Source of the DNA: Clostridium lentum
Lineage (GTDB): Bacteria > Bacillota > Clostridia > Clostridiales > Clostridiaceae
Direction: 5' to 3'
Length of the DNA: 64,000 bases
Assembly: GCF_014287815.1 (NCBI RefSeq)
Contig: NZ_JACOOQ010000015.1
Coordinates: 16,716 to 80,715, forward strand
Shown: positions 19,390 to 29,899 of the stretch, in pieces
Position numbering within the stretch: position 1 is the first letter of the stretch
Layout: each line of letters begins with the position of its first letter
Notes under the pieces: model-generated
The model's database searches: none
What the model was told of the DNA's origin: nothing
Seen by the model: only the letters and a program-made list of their open reading frames with translations
Program-made: the position numbers and the translations under genes

Positions 19390-21456
19390 ATGGCTAGAAA
19401 ATATCCATTAGACAAATTCCGTAACTTCGGAATCATGGCTCACATTGATGCTGGTAAAACAACAACAACTGAGCGTATATTATTCTACACTGGTAGAAGC
19501 CATAAAATAGGTGAAGTACACGAAGGTGCTGCGACTATGGACTGGATGGTTCAAGAACAAGAAAGAGGTATAACAATTACTTCTGCAGCAACAACTTGTA
19601 TGTGGAATGGACACGAATTAAACATAATAGATACTCCAGGACACGTAGATTTTACAGTAGAAGTTGAAAGATCTTTAAGAGTTCTTGACGGTGCTGTAAC
19701 AGTTCTTGATGCTAAGAGTGGGGTTGAACCTCAAACTGAAACTGTTTGGAGACAGGCAGATAAGTACAAAGTACCAAGAATGATTTATGTAAACAAAATG
19801 GATGCTACAGGTGCTGACTTCTTCAGATGTGTTAACACTGTAAGAGATAGATTAAAAGCTAATGCAGTTCCAATACAAATACCAGTAGGTGCTGAATCAG
19901 AATTCAAAGGTATGATTGACTTAATATCAAACCATGCTATTATTACTTATGATGATTTAGGTAAAGATGTAAGAATTGAAGAAATTCCTGCAGAATTAGC
20001 TGATCAAGCAGAAGAATACAGAATGGCTATGATAGAAGCTATCGCTGAAACTGATGAAACATTAATGGAAAAATACCTTGAAGGTGAAGAATTAACAGAA
20101 GAAGAATTACATGCTGCTTTAAGAAAAGCTACTATAGCTAATGAAATAGTACCATGTATTTGTGGTTCTTCATACAAGAACAAAGGTGTTCAAGAAATGA
20201 TTAACGGTGTTGTTGCTTACTTACCATCACCATTAGATATTCCAGCTGTAACTGGAACAAACTTAGATGGAGAAGAAGATTCAAGACCAGCTTCAGACGA
20301 TGCACCAATGTCTGCTTTAGCATTCAAGATTGCTACTGACCCATTCGTTGGTAAATTAGCATTTACAAGAATCTATTCAGGTGTAATGAACAGTGGTTCT
20401 TACGTTCTTAACTCAACAAAAGGTAAGAAAGAAAGAATCGGAAGACTTGTTAAGATGCATTCAAACACTAGAGAAGAAGTTGAAGCATTAGAAGCAGGTG
20501 AATTAGGAGCAATCATCGGATTAAAGAACACTACTACTGGTGACACTTTATGTGATGAAAATGCACCAATCATATTAGAATCAATGGAATTCCCAGAACC
20601 AGTTATCGAAGTTGCTATCGAGCCTAAAACTAAGGCTGGTCAAGAAAAGATGGGATTAGCTTTAGCTAAACTTGCTGAAGAAGATCCAACTTTCAAGACT
20701 TGGACAGATCAAGAAACTGGTCAAACAATCATCGCTGGTATGGGTGAGTTACACTTAGATATCATCGTTGATAGATTACAAAGAGAATTCAAAGTTGAAT
20801 GTAACGTAGGTGCTCCTCAAGTTGCTTACAAAGAAACTATCAGATCAGCTGTTAAAGCTGAAGCTAAATATGCTAAGCAATCAGGTGGTAAAGGTCAATA
20901 CGGTCACGCTGTTATTGAAATGGAACCAACTGAAGGTGAATACGTATTTGAAAATGCTATCGTTGGTGGAGCTATTCCAAAAGAATACATTCCTGCTATC
21001 GATGCTGGTATCCAAGAAGCAGCTAAGAATGGTATAATCGCTGGATACGAAGTTATTAACTTCAGAGTTAAATTAGTTCACGGTTCATACCACGAAGTCG
21101 ATTCATCAGAAATGGCATTCAAAATTGCTGGATCTATGGCATTCAAAAATGCTATGCAAAAAGCAAGCCCAGTATTACTTGAACCAATGATGAAGGTTGA
21201 AGTAACTGTACCAGAAGAGTACATGGGAGATGTTATCGGTGATATCAACTCAAGAAGAGGTAGAATGGAAGGAATGGAAGCAGTTAATGGAGCTCAAGTT
21301 ATAAGAGCATTCGTACCATTATCTGAAATGTTTGGATATGCTACTACTTTAAGATCAAGATCTCAAGGTAGAGGAGTTTATTCAATGGTATTTGATCACT
21401 ATGAAGAAGTTCCAAAGAACATTCAAGAACAAATAGCTGGTAATAGAGCTAAATAA
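19390..21456 (+). CDS. fusA: Elongation factor G
   Basis: GTPase that drives translocation of tRNA and mRNA. The 688-residue protein shows G1 [46 protein letters not shown], then domains II-V ending in [34 protein letters not shown]. The ATG at 19390 follows GAGGAGGATATACA; the in-frame ATG at 19372 lies before that site. It stands between rpsG and the second tuf gene, the str-operon order. Confidence 0.99.
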   Translation: MARKYPLDKFRNFGIMAHIDAGKTTTTERILFYTGRSHKIGEVHEGAATMDWMVQEQERGITITSAATTCMWNGHELNIIDTPGHVDFTVEVERSLRVLDGAVTVLDAKSGVEPQTETVWRQADKYKVPRMIYVNKMDATGADFFRCVNTVRDRLKANAVPIQIPVGAESEFKGMIDLISNHAIITYDDLGKDVRIEEIPAELADQAEEYRMAMIEAIAETDETLMEKYLEGEELTEEELHAALRKATIANEIVPCICGSSYKNKGVQEMINGVVAYLPSPLDIPAVTGTNLDGEEDSRPASDDAPMSALAFKIATDPFVGKLAFTRIYSGVMNSGSYVLNSTKGKKERIGRLVKMHSNTREEVEALEAGELGAIIGLKNTTTGDTLCDENAPIILESMEFPEPVIEVAIEPKTKAGQEKMGLALAKLAEEDPTFKTWTDQETGQTIIAGMGELHLDIIVDRLQREFKVECNVGAPQVAYKETIRSAVKAEAKYAKQSGGKGQYGHAVIEMEPTEGEYVFENAIVGGAIPKEYIPAIDAGIQEAAKNGIIAGYEVINFRVKLVHGSYHEVDSSEMAFKIAGSMAFKNAMQKASPVLLEPMMKVEVTVPEEYMGDVIGDINSRRGRMEGMEAVNGAQVIRAFVPLSEMFGYATTLRSRSQGRGVYSMVFDHYEEVPKNIQEQIAGNRAK

Positions 21457-21478
21457 TTAACTAATTAAGTAATAACTA

Positions 21479-21516
21479 TTTGTAATATTGATTATAATAA
21501 TAGTCAATATTACAAA
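21479..21516 (+). terminator. Long inverted repeat between fusA and second tuf
   Basis: TTTGTAATATTGA (21479-21491) pairs exactly with TCAATATTACAAA (21504-21516) around a 12-base AT-only loop. It is a stable stem for such AT-rich DNA. Only TATT follows it, so it is a weak terminator or an RNA end-protecting hairpin. Confidence 0.5.
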
Positions 21517-21598
21517 TATTAAAAAATATAAATAATGAATTAGAAAACATATTAATTATAATAATAATTAGTATGAATCATATAATTTTATTTCCAAA

Positions 21599-22819
21599 AA
21601 GGAGGAATTTGCAAATGGCAAAGCAAAAATTCGAAAGAAGTAAACCACACGTAAATATCGGAACAATTGGTCACGTTGACCACGGTAAGACTACATTAAC
21701 AGCAGCAATCACAACTGTTTTAGCAAACAGAGGATATGCAGAAGCATTCAACTATGCAGATATAGATAAGGCTCCAGAAGAAAAAGAAAGAGGAATCACT
21801 ATCAACACTGCTCACGTTGAATATGAAACAGAAACAAGACACTATGCTCACGTTGACTGTCCAGGACATGCTGACTACGTTAAGAACATGATCACTGGTG
21901 CTGCTCAAATGGACGGTGCTATATTAGTATGTTCAGCAGCAGATGGTCCAATGCCACAAACAAGAGAACATATACTACTAGCTTCAAGAGTTGGTGTTGA
22001 CTACATCGTTGTTTTCTTAAACAAAGCTGATATGGTTGACGATGAAGAATTATTAGAATTAGTTGAAATGGAAGTTAGAGAATTATTATCTGAATACAAC
22101 TTCCCAGGAGATGATATCCCTGTAATTAAAGGTTCTGCATTAAGAGCTTTAGAAAACCCAACTGATCCAGAAGCAACAGCTTGTATCATGGAATTAATGG
22201 ATGCTGTTGATAGCTACATCCCAACTCCAGAAAGAGCTACAGATAAGAACTTCTTAATGCCAGTAGAAGATGTATTCACAATCACTGGTAGAGGAACTGT
22301 TGCAACTGGAAGAGTTGAAACTGGTGTACTTCACGTATCTGACGAAGTTGAAATCGTTGGTTTAGCAGAAGAAAGCAGAAAAGTAGTAGTAACAGGAATC
22401 GAAATGTTCAGAAAGTTACTAGATGAAGCACAAGCTGGAGATAACGTAGGGGTATTATTAAGAGGTATCCAAAGAACTGAAATCGAAAGAGGTCAAGTTT
22501 TAGCTAAAGTTGGATCAATTAAGCCACACAGCAAGTTTGTAGGTCAAGTATACGTACTTAAAAAAGAAGAAGGTGGAAGACATACTCCATTCTTCGATGG
22601 ATACAGACCACAATTCTACTTCAGAACAACTGACGTTACTGGATCAATCAAATTACCAGAAGGTATGGAAATGGTTATGCCAGGAGACCACATCGATATG
22701 AACGTTGAGTTAATAACTCAAGTTGCTATGGATGAAGGATTAAGATTTGCCATCAGAGAAGGTGGAAGAACTGTAGGTTCAGGAGTTGTTACTAAAGTTT
22801 TAGGATAATTCCTACTTTA
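21599..22819 (+). repeat. Long direct repeat, copy 2 (tuf)
   Basis: Pairs with 5494-6714. The identity starts at the AAGGAGG site and stops 11 bases past the stop codon, after which the two downstream regions differ completely. Confidence 0.95.
21615..22808 (+). CDS. tuf: Elongation factor Tu, second copy
   Basis: The encoded 397-residue protein is identical to that of the copy at 5510-6703, with the same G motifs ([25 protein letters not shown]). The gene differs only at silent positions: two in a Val-Asp-Asp stretch and one each in a Phe and a Pro codon. The ATG at 21615 is again nine bases after AAGGAGG; the upstream in-frame ATG at 21573 is in unique flanking DNA and is rejected. It closes the str cluster after fusA, the usual place of the second tuf gene, and ends in a strong terminator. 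Confidence 0.98.
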   Translation: MAKQKFERSKPHVNIGTIGHVDHGKTTLTAAITTVLANRGYAEAFNYADIDKAPEEKERGITINTAHVEYETETRHYAHVDCPGHADYVKNMITGAAQMDGAILVCSAADGPMPQTREHILLASRVGVDYIVVFLNKADMVDDEELLELVEMEVRELLSEYNFPGDDIPVIKGSALRALENPTDPEATACIMELMDAVDSYIPTPERATDKNFLMPVEDVFTITGRGTVATGRVETGVLHVSDEVEIVGLAEESRKVVVTGIEMFRKLLDEAQAGDNVGVLLRGIQRTEIERGQVLAKVGSIKPHSKFVGQVYVLKKEEGGRHTPFFDGYRPQFYFRTTDVTGSIKLPEGMEMVMPGDHIDMNVELITQVAMDEGLRFAIREGGRTVGSGVVTKVLG

Positions 22820-22903
22820 GAATAGCTTAACTATCTTAATTACTAAAATAACAAATTTAACTTTTAAATAAATTTTATAGCGTTAAATAAATGTGATCAC
22901 AAT

Positions 22904-22943
22904 AAAAAAAGAGAGTAAAGGGACGCCTTTGCTTTCTTTTTTT
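22904..22943 (+). terminator. Terminator after second tuf
   Basis: Imperfect stem A-run/AGAG/TAAAGG paired with CCTTT/GCTTTC/T-run around GACG, ending in TTTTTTT, about 95 bases after the stop. It can work in both directions. Confidence 0.8.
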
Positions 22944-23177
22944 ATATATTATAAGAAAATAATCAATTAAATGAAGTAAATAGAAAAAAGTAAATGTTTA
23001 ATATATTAATAATTGGGAAAGTTAAAAATAAGAGTAATATAAGGTTAAATTTAAAATAAAAAATATGTTGAAAAAAGCAATAAATCCATATAGAATTATA
23101 AGTAACAACTGACGAAAAAATAATTAAAGTTTTTAAAAAGCATTGAAAAAATTAATCAAAAAGGCGAAAAAAAAGTC
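22944..23177 (+). other. AT-rich spacer with no gene seen
   Basis: Between the tuf terminator and the rpsJ promoter I find no reading frame with a plausible ribosome-binding site and no clear repeat. The stretch is A-rich and may serve as an upstream promoter element region for the S10 operon. Confidence 0.5.
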
Positions 23178-23206
23178 TTGATTAACATATATAAACATAG
23201 TATAAT
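23178..23206 (+). promoter_or_regulatory. Promoter of the S10 operon
   Basis: TTGATT at 23178-23183, 17 bases, and a perfect TATAAT at 23201-23206. A- and T-rich DNA lies upstream. Confidence 0.8.
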
Positions 23207-23235
23207 AAAGAAGTTGTGTAGCATAATGCGATGAA

Positions 23236-23333
23236 TCAAGAGGTTGCCGGACTTCCGGGGTATTCTTGAGGAGCTAGTCAGGATCTAGAATCCGACGGCA
23301 GTAGTGTGCTATATGTTTAGGTGTGATACACCT
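23236..23333 (+). ncRNA. S10-operon leader RNA with possible pseudoknot
   Basis: In the roughly 190-base leader, TCAAGA (23236-23241) can pair with TCTTGA (23264-23269), while TTGCCG (23244-23249), inside that helix, can pair with CGGCAG (23296-23301) outside it; the two helices interlock. CCGG at 23247-23250 also pairs with CCGG at 23255-23258. Further hairpins are GGAT/ATCC (23281-23293) and AGGTGT/ACACCT (23319-23333). In other bacteria S10 operons are controlled by L4 acting on the leader; L4 is encoded two genes downstream, but I cannot name this family. Confidence 0.6.
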
Positions 23334-23403
23334 GGAACAGTTTACAGAACAGCTACTGTTGTGCGTTAGAAGTAAAGCGTACATGAAAAGGAGGGAAACC
23401 AGA

Positions 23404-23712
23404 ATGTCAAAACAAAAAATAAGAATCAGATTAAAAGCTTTTGATCACACTATATTAGATCAATCAGCTGAAAAAATTGTTGAAACAGCTAAATCTACAG
23501 GTGCAAAGGTTGCAGGTCCAATACCTCTACCAACTGAGAAAGATGTTGTTACAATATTAAGAGCTGTACATAAGTACAAAGACTCTAGAGAACAATTCGA
23601 AATAAGAACACACAAGAGATTAATCGATATAGTTAATCCATCACCTAAGACAGTTGATGCTTTAATGAGATTAAACTTACCAGCAGGTGTTGATATCGAA
23701 ATAAAGCTTTAA
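23404..23712 (+). CDS. rpsJ: 30S ribosomal protein S10
   Basis: Small-subunit head protein, also the NusE partner of NusB in antitermination. The 102 residues show [25 protein letters not shown], then [39 protein letters not shown]. The ATG at 23404 follows AAGGAGGGAAACCAGA; an upstream in-frame GTG at 23323 lies in the structured leader and is rejected. It is the first gene of the S10-spc block. Confidence 0.98.
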   Translation: MSKQKIRIRLKAFDHTILDQSAEKIVETAKSTGAKVAGPIPLPTEKDVVTILRAVHKYKDSREQFEIRTHKRLIDIVNPSPKTVDALMRLNLPAGVDIEIKL

Positions 23713-23746
23713 TTTAAATAATTAAATAAACAGTTTGAACGGTTAT

Positions 23747-23761
23747 GATTGCTAAGCAATC
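23747..23761 (+). other. Small hairpin between rpsJ and rplC
   Basis: GATTGC pairs exactly with GCAATC around TAA, about 14 bases before the rplC ribosome-binding site. It may tune rplC translation; no known element is recognised. Confidence 0.4.
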
Positions 23762-23789
23762 CGCTAATTCGTTTGGGAGGTGTAAATAC

Positions 23790-24419
23790 ATGAAAAAAGC
23801 TATAATAGGTAAAAAAATTGGTATGACTCAAATTTTCGATGAAAATGGAAGAGTTATTCCTGTAACTGTAGTAGAAGCTGGTCCATGTGTTGTTGTTCAA
23901 AAGAAAACTATCGAAAAAGATGGTTATGAAGCAATACAAGTAGGATTTGGCGATGTTAGAGAAAAATTAGTTAACAGCCCAAGAAAAGGTCACTTTGCTA
24001 AAGCTGGTGTTTCTTTAAGAAGAACTTTAAAGGAATTCAGATTAGAAAATGCTAACGAATATGAAGTAGGTCAAGAAATAACTGCTGATGTTTTCGTTGC
24101 AGGAGATAAAGTAGACGTATCAGGAGTTTCTAAAGGAAAGGGATTCCAAGGGGTTATCAAGAGATGGAATGCTAACAGAGGACCAATGTCACACGGTTCT
24201 AAGTTCCACAGAGCAGTAGGTTCAATGGGAGCTTCTTCTGATCCATCAAAAACTTTCAAAAACAAAAAAATGCCAGGGCATATGGGAGCTAAAAACACTA
24301 CTGTATTAAACTTAGAAGTTGTTAAAGTAATAGCTGAAAAGAACTTAATATTAGTTAAGGGTGGTATCCCAGGAGCTAACAAGAGCACTGTTGTTATAAG
24401 AAACGCAGTTAAAGCTTAA
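23790..24419 (+). CDS. rplC: 50S ribosomal protein L3
   Basis: Early-assembly 23S rRNA-binding protein reaching the peptidyl-transferase centre; also the partner that presents 23S precursor to Mini-III, encoded at 2764-3183. The 209 residues include [15 protein letters not shown] at the start and [19 protein letters not shown] [21 protein letters not shown] with [17 protein letters not shown] near the C-terminus. The ATG at 23790 follows GGGAGGTGTAAATAC; an upstream in-frame ATG at 23745 lies in the hairpin and is rejected. Confidence 0.98.
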   Translation: MKKAIIGKKIGMTQIFDENGRVIPVTVVEAGPCVVVQKKTIEKDGYEAIQVGFGDVREKLVNSPRKGHFAKAGVSLRRTLKEFRLENANEYEVGQEITADVFVAGDKVDVSGVSKGKGFQGVIKRWNANRGPMSHGSKFHRAVGSMGASSDPSKTFKNKKMPGHMGAKNTTVLNLEVVKVIAEKNLILVKGGIPGANKSTVVIRNAVKA

Positions 24420-24443
24420 TTTCTTTAGAAAGGAGGAAACAGA

Positions 24444-25064
24444 ATGCCTAAGTTAGGATTATTTAACATAGAAGCAAAGCAAGTTGGAGAAATCCAATTA
24501 AATGATAATATATTTGCTGCAGAAGTAAATGCAGACGCAATGCACCAAGTAGTTGTTGCATTATTAGCTAACAAGAGACAAGGAACTCAATCAGCTAAAA
24601 CAAGAGCTGAGGTTAGAGGAGGCGGAATCAAGCCTTGGAGACAAAAAGGAACTGGTAGAGCTAGACAAGGTTCTATAAGAGCACCTCAATGGATCAAAGG
24701 TGGAGTTGTATTCGCACCAAAGCCAAGAAGCTACAGAATGTCTATCCCTAAATCAATGAGAAGAGTTGCTATGTTATCAGCATTAACAAGCAAAGTTCAA
24801 AATGATGAAATGATAGTATTAGAAAGCTTAGTAATGGATGCTCCAAAAACTAAGACTGTAGTTGGAATGTTAAACGCATTCGAAGCTAAGAAAACATTAA
24901 TCGTTACTGCTGAATCAAATGAAGCAGTATATAAATCAGCTAGAAACATTGAAGGTGTTACAGTTATGCCTGTAAACAACATCAACGTTTATGATTTATT
25001 AAAATATCCAAAAGTTATAATGACTAAGGATGCTGTATCAAAAATCGAGGAGGTGTACGCATAA
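24444..25064 (+). CDS. rplD: 50S ribosomal protein L4
   Basis: Lines the exit tunnel by a long loop and is the feedback regulator of S10 operons in several bacteria. The 206 residues contain the tunnel loop [20 protein letters not shown] (about 61-80) and [15 protein letters not shown]. It lies after AAAGGAGGAAACAG. Its stop overlaps the rplW start by one base, so translation of the two is probably coupled. Confidence 0.98.
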   Translation: MPKLGLFNIEAKQVGEIQLNDNIFAAEVNADAMHQVVVALLANKRQGTQSAKTRAEVRGGGIKPWRQKGTGRARQGSIRAPQWIKGGVVFAPKPRSYRMSIPKSMRRVAMLSALTSKVQNDEMIVLESLVMDAPKTKTVVGMLNAFEAKKTLIVTAESNEAVYKSARNIEGVTVMPVNNINVYDLLKYPKVIMTKDAVSKIEEVYA

Positions 25065-25360
25065 TGAGAATGACAAGCCACGATATAATCAGAAAGCCTG
25101 TTATAACTGAAAAGAGTATGGCAGCAATGGCTGAAAATAAGTACACTTTCATAGTTCATATGAGCGCTAACAAAGTTCAAATAAAAAGAGCTGTAGAAGA
25201 AGTTTTCGGTGTTAAAGTTGAAAAAGTTCAAACAGTTAGAACTATGGGAAAAACTAAGAGAATGGGCGTACATGTTGGAAAGAGAGCTGACCAAAAGAAA
25301 GCTATCGTAACATTAGCTAAAGACAGCAAAGCTATTGAATTCTTTGAAGGAATGCAATAA
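25064..25360 (+). CDS. rplW: 50S ribosomal protein L23
   Basis: Sits at the tunnel exit and is the docking point for trigger factor and SRP. The 98 residues show [18 protein letters not shown] and [20 protein letters not shown]. The start overlaps the rplD stop (TAATG), with GAGGAGGTG inside the end of rplD at suitable distance; an ATG two codons later would be too far. Confidence 0.97.
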   Translation: MRMTSHDIIRKPVITEKSMAAMAENKYTFIVHMSANKVQIKRAVEEVFGVKVEKVQTVRTMGKTKRMGVHVGKRADQKKAIVTLAKDSKAIEFFEGMQ

Positions 25361-25417
25361 TAATAAAGCGCAGTATTGGTATTAAACCAGATAAGCTTAA
25401 AGAAGGAGGGAATTAGC

Positions 25418-26251
25418 ATGGCAGTTAAAAAGTTTAGACCTACTACACCATCAAGAAGACAAATGACAATGGCTACATTTGATGAAATAACAACAAATTC
25501 ACCAGAAAAGTCACTTCTTGTTTCTTTAAAGAAAACTGGTGGTAGAAATGCACAAGGTAAAATAACTGTTAGACACCACGGTGGTGGAGCTAAGAGAAAA
25601 TACAGAATAATAGATTTCAAGAGAAATAAGGATGGTATTCCAGCAAAAGTTGCTACTATAGAATACGATCCAAACAGAACAGCTTACATTGCGTTAGTTG
25701 TTTATGCAGATGGGGAAAAGAGATACATACTTGCTCCAGTAGGATTAAAAGTTGGAGATGTAGTTGTTTCTGGACCAGAAGCAGATATCAAACCAGGTAA
25801 TGCATTACCATTAAAGAACATGCCAGTTGGTACAGTAGTTCACAACATTGAATTACAAGCTGGTAAAGGTGGTCAAATGGTAAGATCTGCAGGTACTTCA
25901 GCTCAATTAATGGCTAAAGAAGGTAACTATGCAACATTAAGATTACCATCAGGTGAAATGAGATATGTAAGAATCGAATGTAGAGCTACAATCGGTACAG
26001 TTTCTAACACTACTAACGATATCATCAATATTGGTAAAGCTGGTAGAAAGAGACATATGGGATGGAGACCTACAGTTAGAGGTTCTGTAATGAACCCTTG
26101 CGATCACCCTCATGGTGGTGGTGAAGGTAGATCACCAATCGGTAGACCAAGTCCAGTTACTCCATGGGGTAAACCAGCACTTGGATACAAGACTAGAAAG
26201 AATAAGAAATATTCTGATAGATTCATAATAAAGAGAAGAAATAGTAAGTAA
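25418..26251 (+). CDS. rplB: 50S ribosomal protein L2
   Basis: Large-subunit protein needed for subunit joining and peptidyl-transferase activity. The 277 residues include the N-terminal basic extension ([14 protein letters not shown]), the RNA-binding beta-barrel and the conserved [18 protein letters not shown] with the functional histidine. The ATG at 25418 follows AAGGAGGGAATTAGC; an upstream in-frame start at 25376 is before that site. Confidence 0.98.
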   Translation: MAVKKFRPTTPSRRQMTMATFDEITTNSPEKSLLVSLKKTGGRNAQGKITVRHHGGGAKRKYRIIDFKRNKDGIPAKVATIEYDPNRTAYIALVVYADGEKRYILAPVGLKVGDVVVSGPEADIKPGNALPLKNMPVGTVVHNIELQAGKGGQMVRSAGTSAQLMAKEGNYATLRLPSGEMRYVRIECRATIGTVSNTTNDIINIGKAGRKRHMGWRPTVRGSVMNPCDHPHGGGEGRSPIGRPSPVTPWGKPALGYKTRKNKKYSDRFIIKRRNSK

Positions 26252-26252
26252 T

Positions 26253-26278
26253 TTGAAGAGAAGATAAATTCTCTTCAA
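26253..26278 (+). other. Perfect hairpin between rplB and rpsS
   Basis: TTGAAGAGAA (26253-26262) pairs exactly with TTCTCTTCAA (26269-26278) around GATAAA. A 10-bp stem inside a ribosomal operon with no T-tract; possible mRNA processing or stability site. Confidence 0.55.
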
Positions 26279-26316
26279 GCTTACTAGCCACAAATTATGA
26301 AGGGAGGCCAATTATA

Positions 26317-26601
26317 ATGAGTAGATCAATAAAGAAGGGACCTTTCGTTAAAGAAAGTCTTTTAAAGAAGATAGAAGAAATGAATGCTAATGGTGAAAAT
26401 AAAGTTGTTAAGACTTGGTCAAGAAGTTCAACAATTTTCCCACAAATGATCGGTCATACAATAGCTGTACACGACGGTAGAAAGCACGTTCCAGTTTATA
26501 TAAGTGAAGATATGGTTGGACACAAGTTAGGTGAGTTTGCTTTAACTAGAACATACAGAGGACACGATTACGACGAAAAAGCATCAAGAAAGAGAAAGTA
26601 A
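26317..26601 (+). CDS. rpsS: 30S ribosomal protein S19
   Basis: Head protein that contacts the A-site finger and forms intersubunit bridges. The 94 residues begin [21 protein letters not shown] and contain [31 protein letters not shown]. The ATG follows AAGGGAGGCCAATTATA. It lies after the 26253-26278 hairpin and 21 bases before rplV. Confidence 0.97.
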   Translation: MSRSIKKGPFVKESLLKKIEEMNANGENKVVKTWSRSSTIFPQMIGHTIAVHDGRKHVPVYISEDMVGHKLGEFALTRTYRGHDYDEKASRKRK

Positions 26602-26622
26602 TCTTTGAAAGGAGGAACATCA

Positions 26623-26958
26623 ATGGAAGCTAGAGCTATAGCTAAATATGTGAGAATGTCTCCAATGAAAGTAGGAGTAGTTCTTGATTTAATAAGAGGA
26701 AAAAACGTTAACGAAGCTTTTGCGATATTACAATATACTCCAAAAGAAGCTGCAGTAGTAATAAACAAAGTTTTAAAATCAGCAGTTGCTAATGCAGAAA
26801 ACAATCATGACTTAAACGTTGAAAACCTATATGTTGCAGAAACATTTGTAGGTGCTGGTCCAACTTTAAAGAGATTCAGACCAATGGATCACGGTAAAGC
26901 GTTCAGAATCAACAAGAGAACAAGTCATATTACGGTAGTAGTTAAAGAAAGAGCATAA
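26623..26958 (+). CDS. rplV: 50S ribosomal protein L22
   Basis: Contacts all 23S rRNA domains; its long hairpin narrows the exit tunnel. The 111 residues show [26 protein letters not shown] and the C-terminal [31 protein letters not shown]. The ATG at 26623 follows AAAGGAGGAACATCA; the in-frame ATG at 26605 lies before it. No deletion is seen in the loop where macrolide-resistance changes occur. Confidence 0.97.
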   Translation: MEARAIAKYVRMSPMKVGVVLDLIRGKNVNEAFAILQYTPKEAAVVINKVLKSAVANAENNHDLNVENLYVAETFVGAGPTLKRFRPMDHGKAFRINKRTSHITVVVKERA

Positions 26959-26980
26959 TTAGAAGAAGGAGGGAAAACAA

Positions 26981-27649
26981 GTGGGTCAAAAAGTAAATCC
27001 TCACGGACTTAGAGTAGGAGTTATCAAAGGTTGGGATGCAAAATGGTATGCTGATAAGAAGACATTTGCTGACAACTTAGTTGAAGATAACAAAATAAGA
27101 GAATTCGTAAAGAAAGAACTTTTCTCAGCTGGTATCGCTAAGATTGAAATCGAAAGATCAGCTAAGAGAATTAAATTAAACATCCACACTGCTAAACCAG
27201 GTGTAGTAATTGGTAAAGGCGGAGCTGGAATTGAAGCTTTAAAAGCTAAATTAGCTAAAATAGTTGATGGAAAGAACATCTTAATTAACATTGTTGAAGT
27301 TAAGAATGCAGAAGCTAATGCACAATTAGTTGCTGAAAACATAGCTGCACAATTAGAAAAAAGAGTATCTTTCAGAAGAGCTATGAAACAAAGCATCCAA
27401 AGAGCTATGAAATTAGGAGCTAGAGGTGTTAAAACAGCTTGTTCAGGTAGATTAGGTGGAGCTGAAATGGCTAGAACTGAACAATATCATGAAGGAACAA
27501 TCCCACTACAAACTTTAAGAGCTGATATCGACTATGGATTTGCTGAAGCAAATACAACATACGGTAAGATAGGTGTTAAAGTATGGGTTTATAATGGAGA
27601 AGTTCTTCCTACAAAAAAAGTTGAAAAGAAGGAAGAAGTTGAAGCATAA
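26981..27649 (+). CDS. rpsC: 30S ribosomal protein S3
   Basis: Forms part of the mRNA entry channel. The 222 residues show [26 protein letters not shown] at the start, a type II KH domain ([22 protein letters not shown]) and the C-terminal [36 protein letters not shown]. It starts with GTG after GAAGGAGGGAAAACAA. The C-terminal tail is short and charged. Confidence 0.98.
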   Translation: MGQKVNPHGLRVGVIKGWDAKWYADKKTFADNLVEDNKIREFVKKELFSAGIAKIEIERSAKRIKLNIHTAKPGVVIGKGGAGIEALKAKLAKIVDGKNILINIVEVKNAEANAQLVAENIAAQLEKRVSFRRAMKQSIQRAMKLGARGVKTACSGRLGGAEMARTEQYHEGTIPLQTLRADIDYGFAEANTTYGKIGVKVWVYNGEVLPTKKVEKKEEVEA

Positions 27650-27667
27650 GAAAGGAGGAATTAGACT

Positions 27668-28102
27668 ATGTTAATGCCTAAAAGAGTTAAGCATCGTAAG
27701 GTACAACGTGGTAGAATGAAAGGGAAAGCTACTAGAGGTAACTTCCTTGCATACGGAGATTATGGTATTCAAGCACAAACTTGTGGATGGATCACTAGTA
27801 ATCAAATAGAATCTGCCAGAATTGCTATAAACAGATACATTAGAAGAGGTGGAAAACTTTGGATAAAGATTTTCCCAGATAAGCCAGTAACTGAAAAACC
27901 AGCTGAAACAAGAATGGGTTCAGGTAAAGGTTCACCAGAATATTGGGTAGCAGTAGTTAAACCAGGTAGAGTATTATTCGAATTATCTGGAGTTAATGAA
28001 GAAGTTGCAAGAGAAGCAATGAGACTTGCATCACACAAGCTTCCTGTAAAGTGTAAATTCGTTACAAGAAGAGATTTTGAGGAAATGGGTGGTGAAGAAT
28101 AA
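27668..28102 (+). CDS. rplP: 50S ribosomal protein L16
   Basis: Positions tRNA at the A and P sites of the large subunit. The 144 residues begin [21 protein letters not shown], with [29 protein letters not shown] in the middle. The ATG at 27668 follows AAAGGAGGAATTAGACT. Its stop overlaps the rpmC start by one base. Confidence 0.98.
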   Translation: MLMPKRVKHRKVQRGRMKGKATRGNFLAYGDYGIQAQTCGWITSNQIESARIAINRYIRRGGKLWIKIFPDKPVTEKPAETRMGSGKGSPEYWVAVVKPGRVLFELSGVNEEVAREAMRLASHKLPVKCKFVTRRDFEEMGGEE

Positions 28103-28314
28103 TGAAGGCTAGAGACCTAAAAGAGTTAAGAACAAGCAATTCTCAAGATTTAAAAGTTAAGTTAAATGACCTTAAAGCTGAATTATTCAACTTAAGATTC
28201 CAATTAGCTACTGGACAATTAGAAAATCCTATGAGAATAAGAGAAGTTAAAAAATCTATAGCCCAAATCAAAACCATCATAAGAGAAGAAGAGATCAGGG
28301 CATTTGAACAGTAA
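28102..28314 (+). CDS. rpmC: 50S ribosomal protein L29
   Basis: Two-helix protein at the tunnel exit next to L23. The 70 residues read as a helical hairpin: [61 protein letters not shown] in pieces typical of the family. The start overlaps the rplP stop (TAATG), pointing to translational coupling. Confidence 0.96.
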   Translation: MKARDLKELRTSNSQDLKVKLNDLKAELFNLRFQLATGQLENPMRIREVKKSIAQIKTIIREEEIRAFEQ

Positions 28315-28336
28315 ATCTGGAAGGAGGTAGCCCCTA

Positions 28337-28591
28337 ATGGAAAGAGGACTAAGAAAGAAAAGATTAGGTAGAGTTGTTTCTGATAAAATGGATAAGACTA
28401 TCGTAGTTGCTGTTGAAACTAAGGTTAGACATCCATTATACGGAAAAACTATGAATACTACTACTAAATTCAAAGCTCATGATGAAAATAATGAAGCTAA
28501 AATGAATGATAGAGTTGTAATAATGGAAACTAGACCATTATCTAAAGATAAGAGATGGAGACTTGTTGAAATAGTTGAAAGAGCTAAATAG
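28337..28591 (+). CDS. rpsQ: 30S ribosomal protein S17
   Basis: Primary binder of the 5' domain of 16S rRNA with an OB fold. The 84 residues include [41 protein letters not shown] and [23 protein letters not shown]. The ATG follows AAGGAGGTAGCCCCTA. Confidence 0.97.
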   Translation: MERGLRKKRLGRVVSDKMDKTIVVAVETKVRHPLYGKTMNTTTKFKAHDENNEAKMNDRVVIMETRPLSKDKRWRLVEIVERAK

Positions 28592-28619
28592 GCTTTAAAA
28601 CTGAAAGGAGGGTAATTCA

Positions 28620-28988
28620 ATGATACAACAACAAACCTTACTAAACGTAGCTGATAACTCAGGTGCTAAAGAAATCATGTGTATCAGAGTATTAGGCGGA
28701 TCAAAGAGAAAGTTCGGTAACATTGGAGATGTAATAGTAGCTAGCGTTAAAAAGGCAACACCAGGCGGAGTTGTTAAAAAAGGTGACGTAGTTAAAGCTG
28801 TTATAGTTAGATCTGTAAGAGGATTAAGAAGAGCTGACGGTTCATACATCAAATTTGATGAAAACGCAGCAGTAATAATAAAAGATGATAAGCAACCAAG
28901 AGGAACTCGTATCTTCGGGCCAGTTGCTAGGGAGCTAAGAGATAGAGAATTTAACAAAATATTATCATTAGCACCTGAAGTTCTATAA
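28620..28988 (+). CDS. rplN: 50S ribosomal protein L14
   Basis: Intersubunit bridge protein. The 122 residues match the family start to end: [26 protein letters not shown], then [20 protein letters not shown] and the C-terminal [28 protein letters not shown]. The ATG follows AAAGGAGGGTAATTCA. Confidence 0.98.
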   Translation: MIQQQTLLNVADNSGAKEIMCIRVLGGSKRKFGNIGDVIVASVKKATPGGVVKKGDVVKAVIVRSVRGLRRADGSYIKFDENAAVIIKDDKQPRGTRIFGPVARELRDREFNKILSLAPEVL

Positions 28989-29004
28989 TAAGGAGGTGGC
29001 TCAT

Positions 29005-29319
29005 TTGAAGTTACATGTTAGAAAGAATGACACAGTTGTAGTTATTTCAGGTAAAGATCAAGGTAAAACTGGTGAAGTTTTAAAAGTATATCCAAAGACT
29101 GGAAAAGTTCTAGTACAAGGAGTTAATATAGTTAAGAAACACCAAAAACCTAACAGAGCAAACGCTCAAGGTGGAATAATAGAAAAAGAAGGAGCTATAT
29201 ACAGCTCAAAAGTTATGTTATACTGCACAAAATGCAAAAACGCTACAAGAATTAGCAACAAAATCTTAGAAGATGGTACTAAGGTTAGAGTTTGTAAGAA
29301 GTGCGGAGAAACATTCTAA
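29005..29319 (+). CDS. rplX: 50S ribosomal protein L24
   Basis: Assembly-initiator protein near the tunnel exit. From the TTG at 29005, seven bases after AAGGAGGT, the protein has 104 residues with a KOW motif ([20 protein letters not shown]) and [28 protein letters not shown] at 28996 in the same frame is inside the ribosome-binding site itself and is rejected. The C-terminus has two CxxC pairs (Cys74/77 and Cys97/100), a probable zinc ribbon seen in some Firmicute L24 proteins. Confidence 0.96.
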   Translation: MKLHVRKNDTVVVISGKDQGKTGEVLKVYPKTGKVLVQGVNIVKKHQKPNRANAQGGIIEKEGAIYSSKVMLYCTKCKNATRISNKILEDGTKVRVCKKCGETF

Positions 29320-29341
29320 TTTCTGAAAGGAGGCACTATAA

Positions 29342-29884
29342 ATGACACCAAGACTTCAAGAAAAGTATAAAAACGAAGTAGTTCAAGCTATGGTTGAAAA
29401 GTTCGGATACAAAAATGTCATGGAAGTTCCAAAGCTTGAAAAAATAGTTATAAACATGGGAGTTGGAGAAGCTAAAGATAACCAAAAGATTTTAGAATCT
29501 GCGGTTAATGATTTAACTTTAATCTCAGGACAAAAACCTATCTTAACAAGAGCAAAGAAATCAGTTGCTAACTTTAAGATCAGAGAAAACATGGCATTAG
29601 GATGCAAAGTTACTTTAAGAGGAGCTAAGATGTTTGAATTCGCTGATAAGCTTATGTCAATAGCTCTTCCAAGAGTAAGAGATTTCAGAGGAGTTTCTGA
29701 TAGAGCATTCGATGGAAGAGGAAACTATTCTTTAGGAATTAAAGAACAATTAATATTCCCAGAAATTGAATACGATAAGATCGATAAGGTTAGAGGGATG
29801 GATATAATCTTCGTAACAACAGCTAAAACTGACGAAGAAGCAAGAGAATTATTAAGATTCCTTGGTATGCCATTCGCTCAATAA
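29342..29884 (+). CDS. rplE: 50S ribosomal protein L5
   Basis: Binds 5S rRNA and touches P-site tRNA. The 180 residues are of standard length, with [42 protein letters not shown] in segments, [23 protein letters not shown], and [34 protein letters not shown]. The ATG follows AAAGGAGGCACTATAA. Confidence 0.98.
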   Translation: MTPRLQEKYKNEVVQAMVEKFGYKNVMEVPKLEKIVINMGVGEAKDNQKILESAVNDLTLISGQKPILTRAKKSVANFKIRENMALGCKVTLRGAKMFEFADKLMSIALPRVRDFRGVSDRAFDGRGNYSLGIKEQLIFPEIEYDKIDKVRGMDIIFVTTAKTDEEARELLRFLGMPFAQ

Positions 29885-29899
29885 TAAGGAGGGAAAACT

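Noticed and set aside
20810..21037. Second plus-strand frame inside fusA
   Set aside because: A shifted frame of the fusA gene with Leu/Lys-rich output and no ribosome-binding site.
23323..23403. In-frame upstream extension of rpsJ, or a leader peptide
   Set aside because: The region is part of the structured leader, has no ribosome-binding site, and the AAGGAGGG before 23404 fixes the S10 start.
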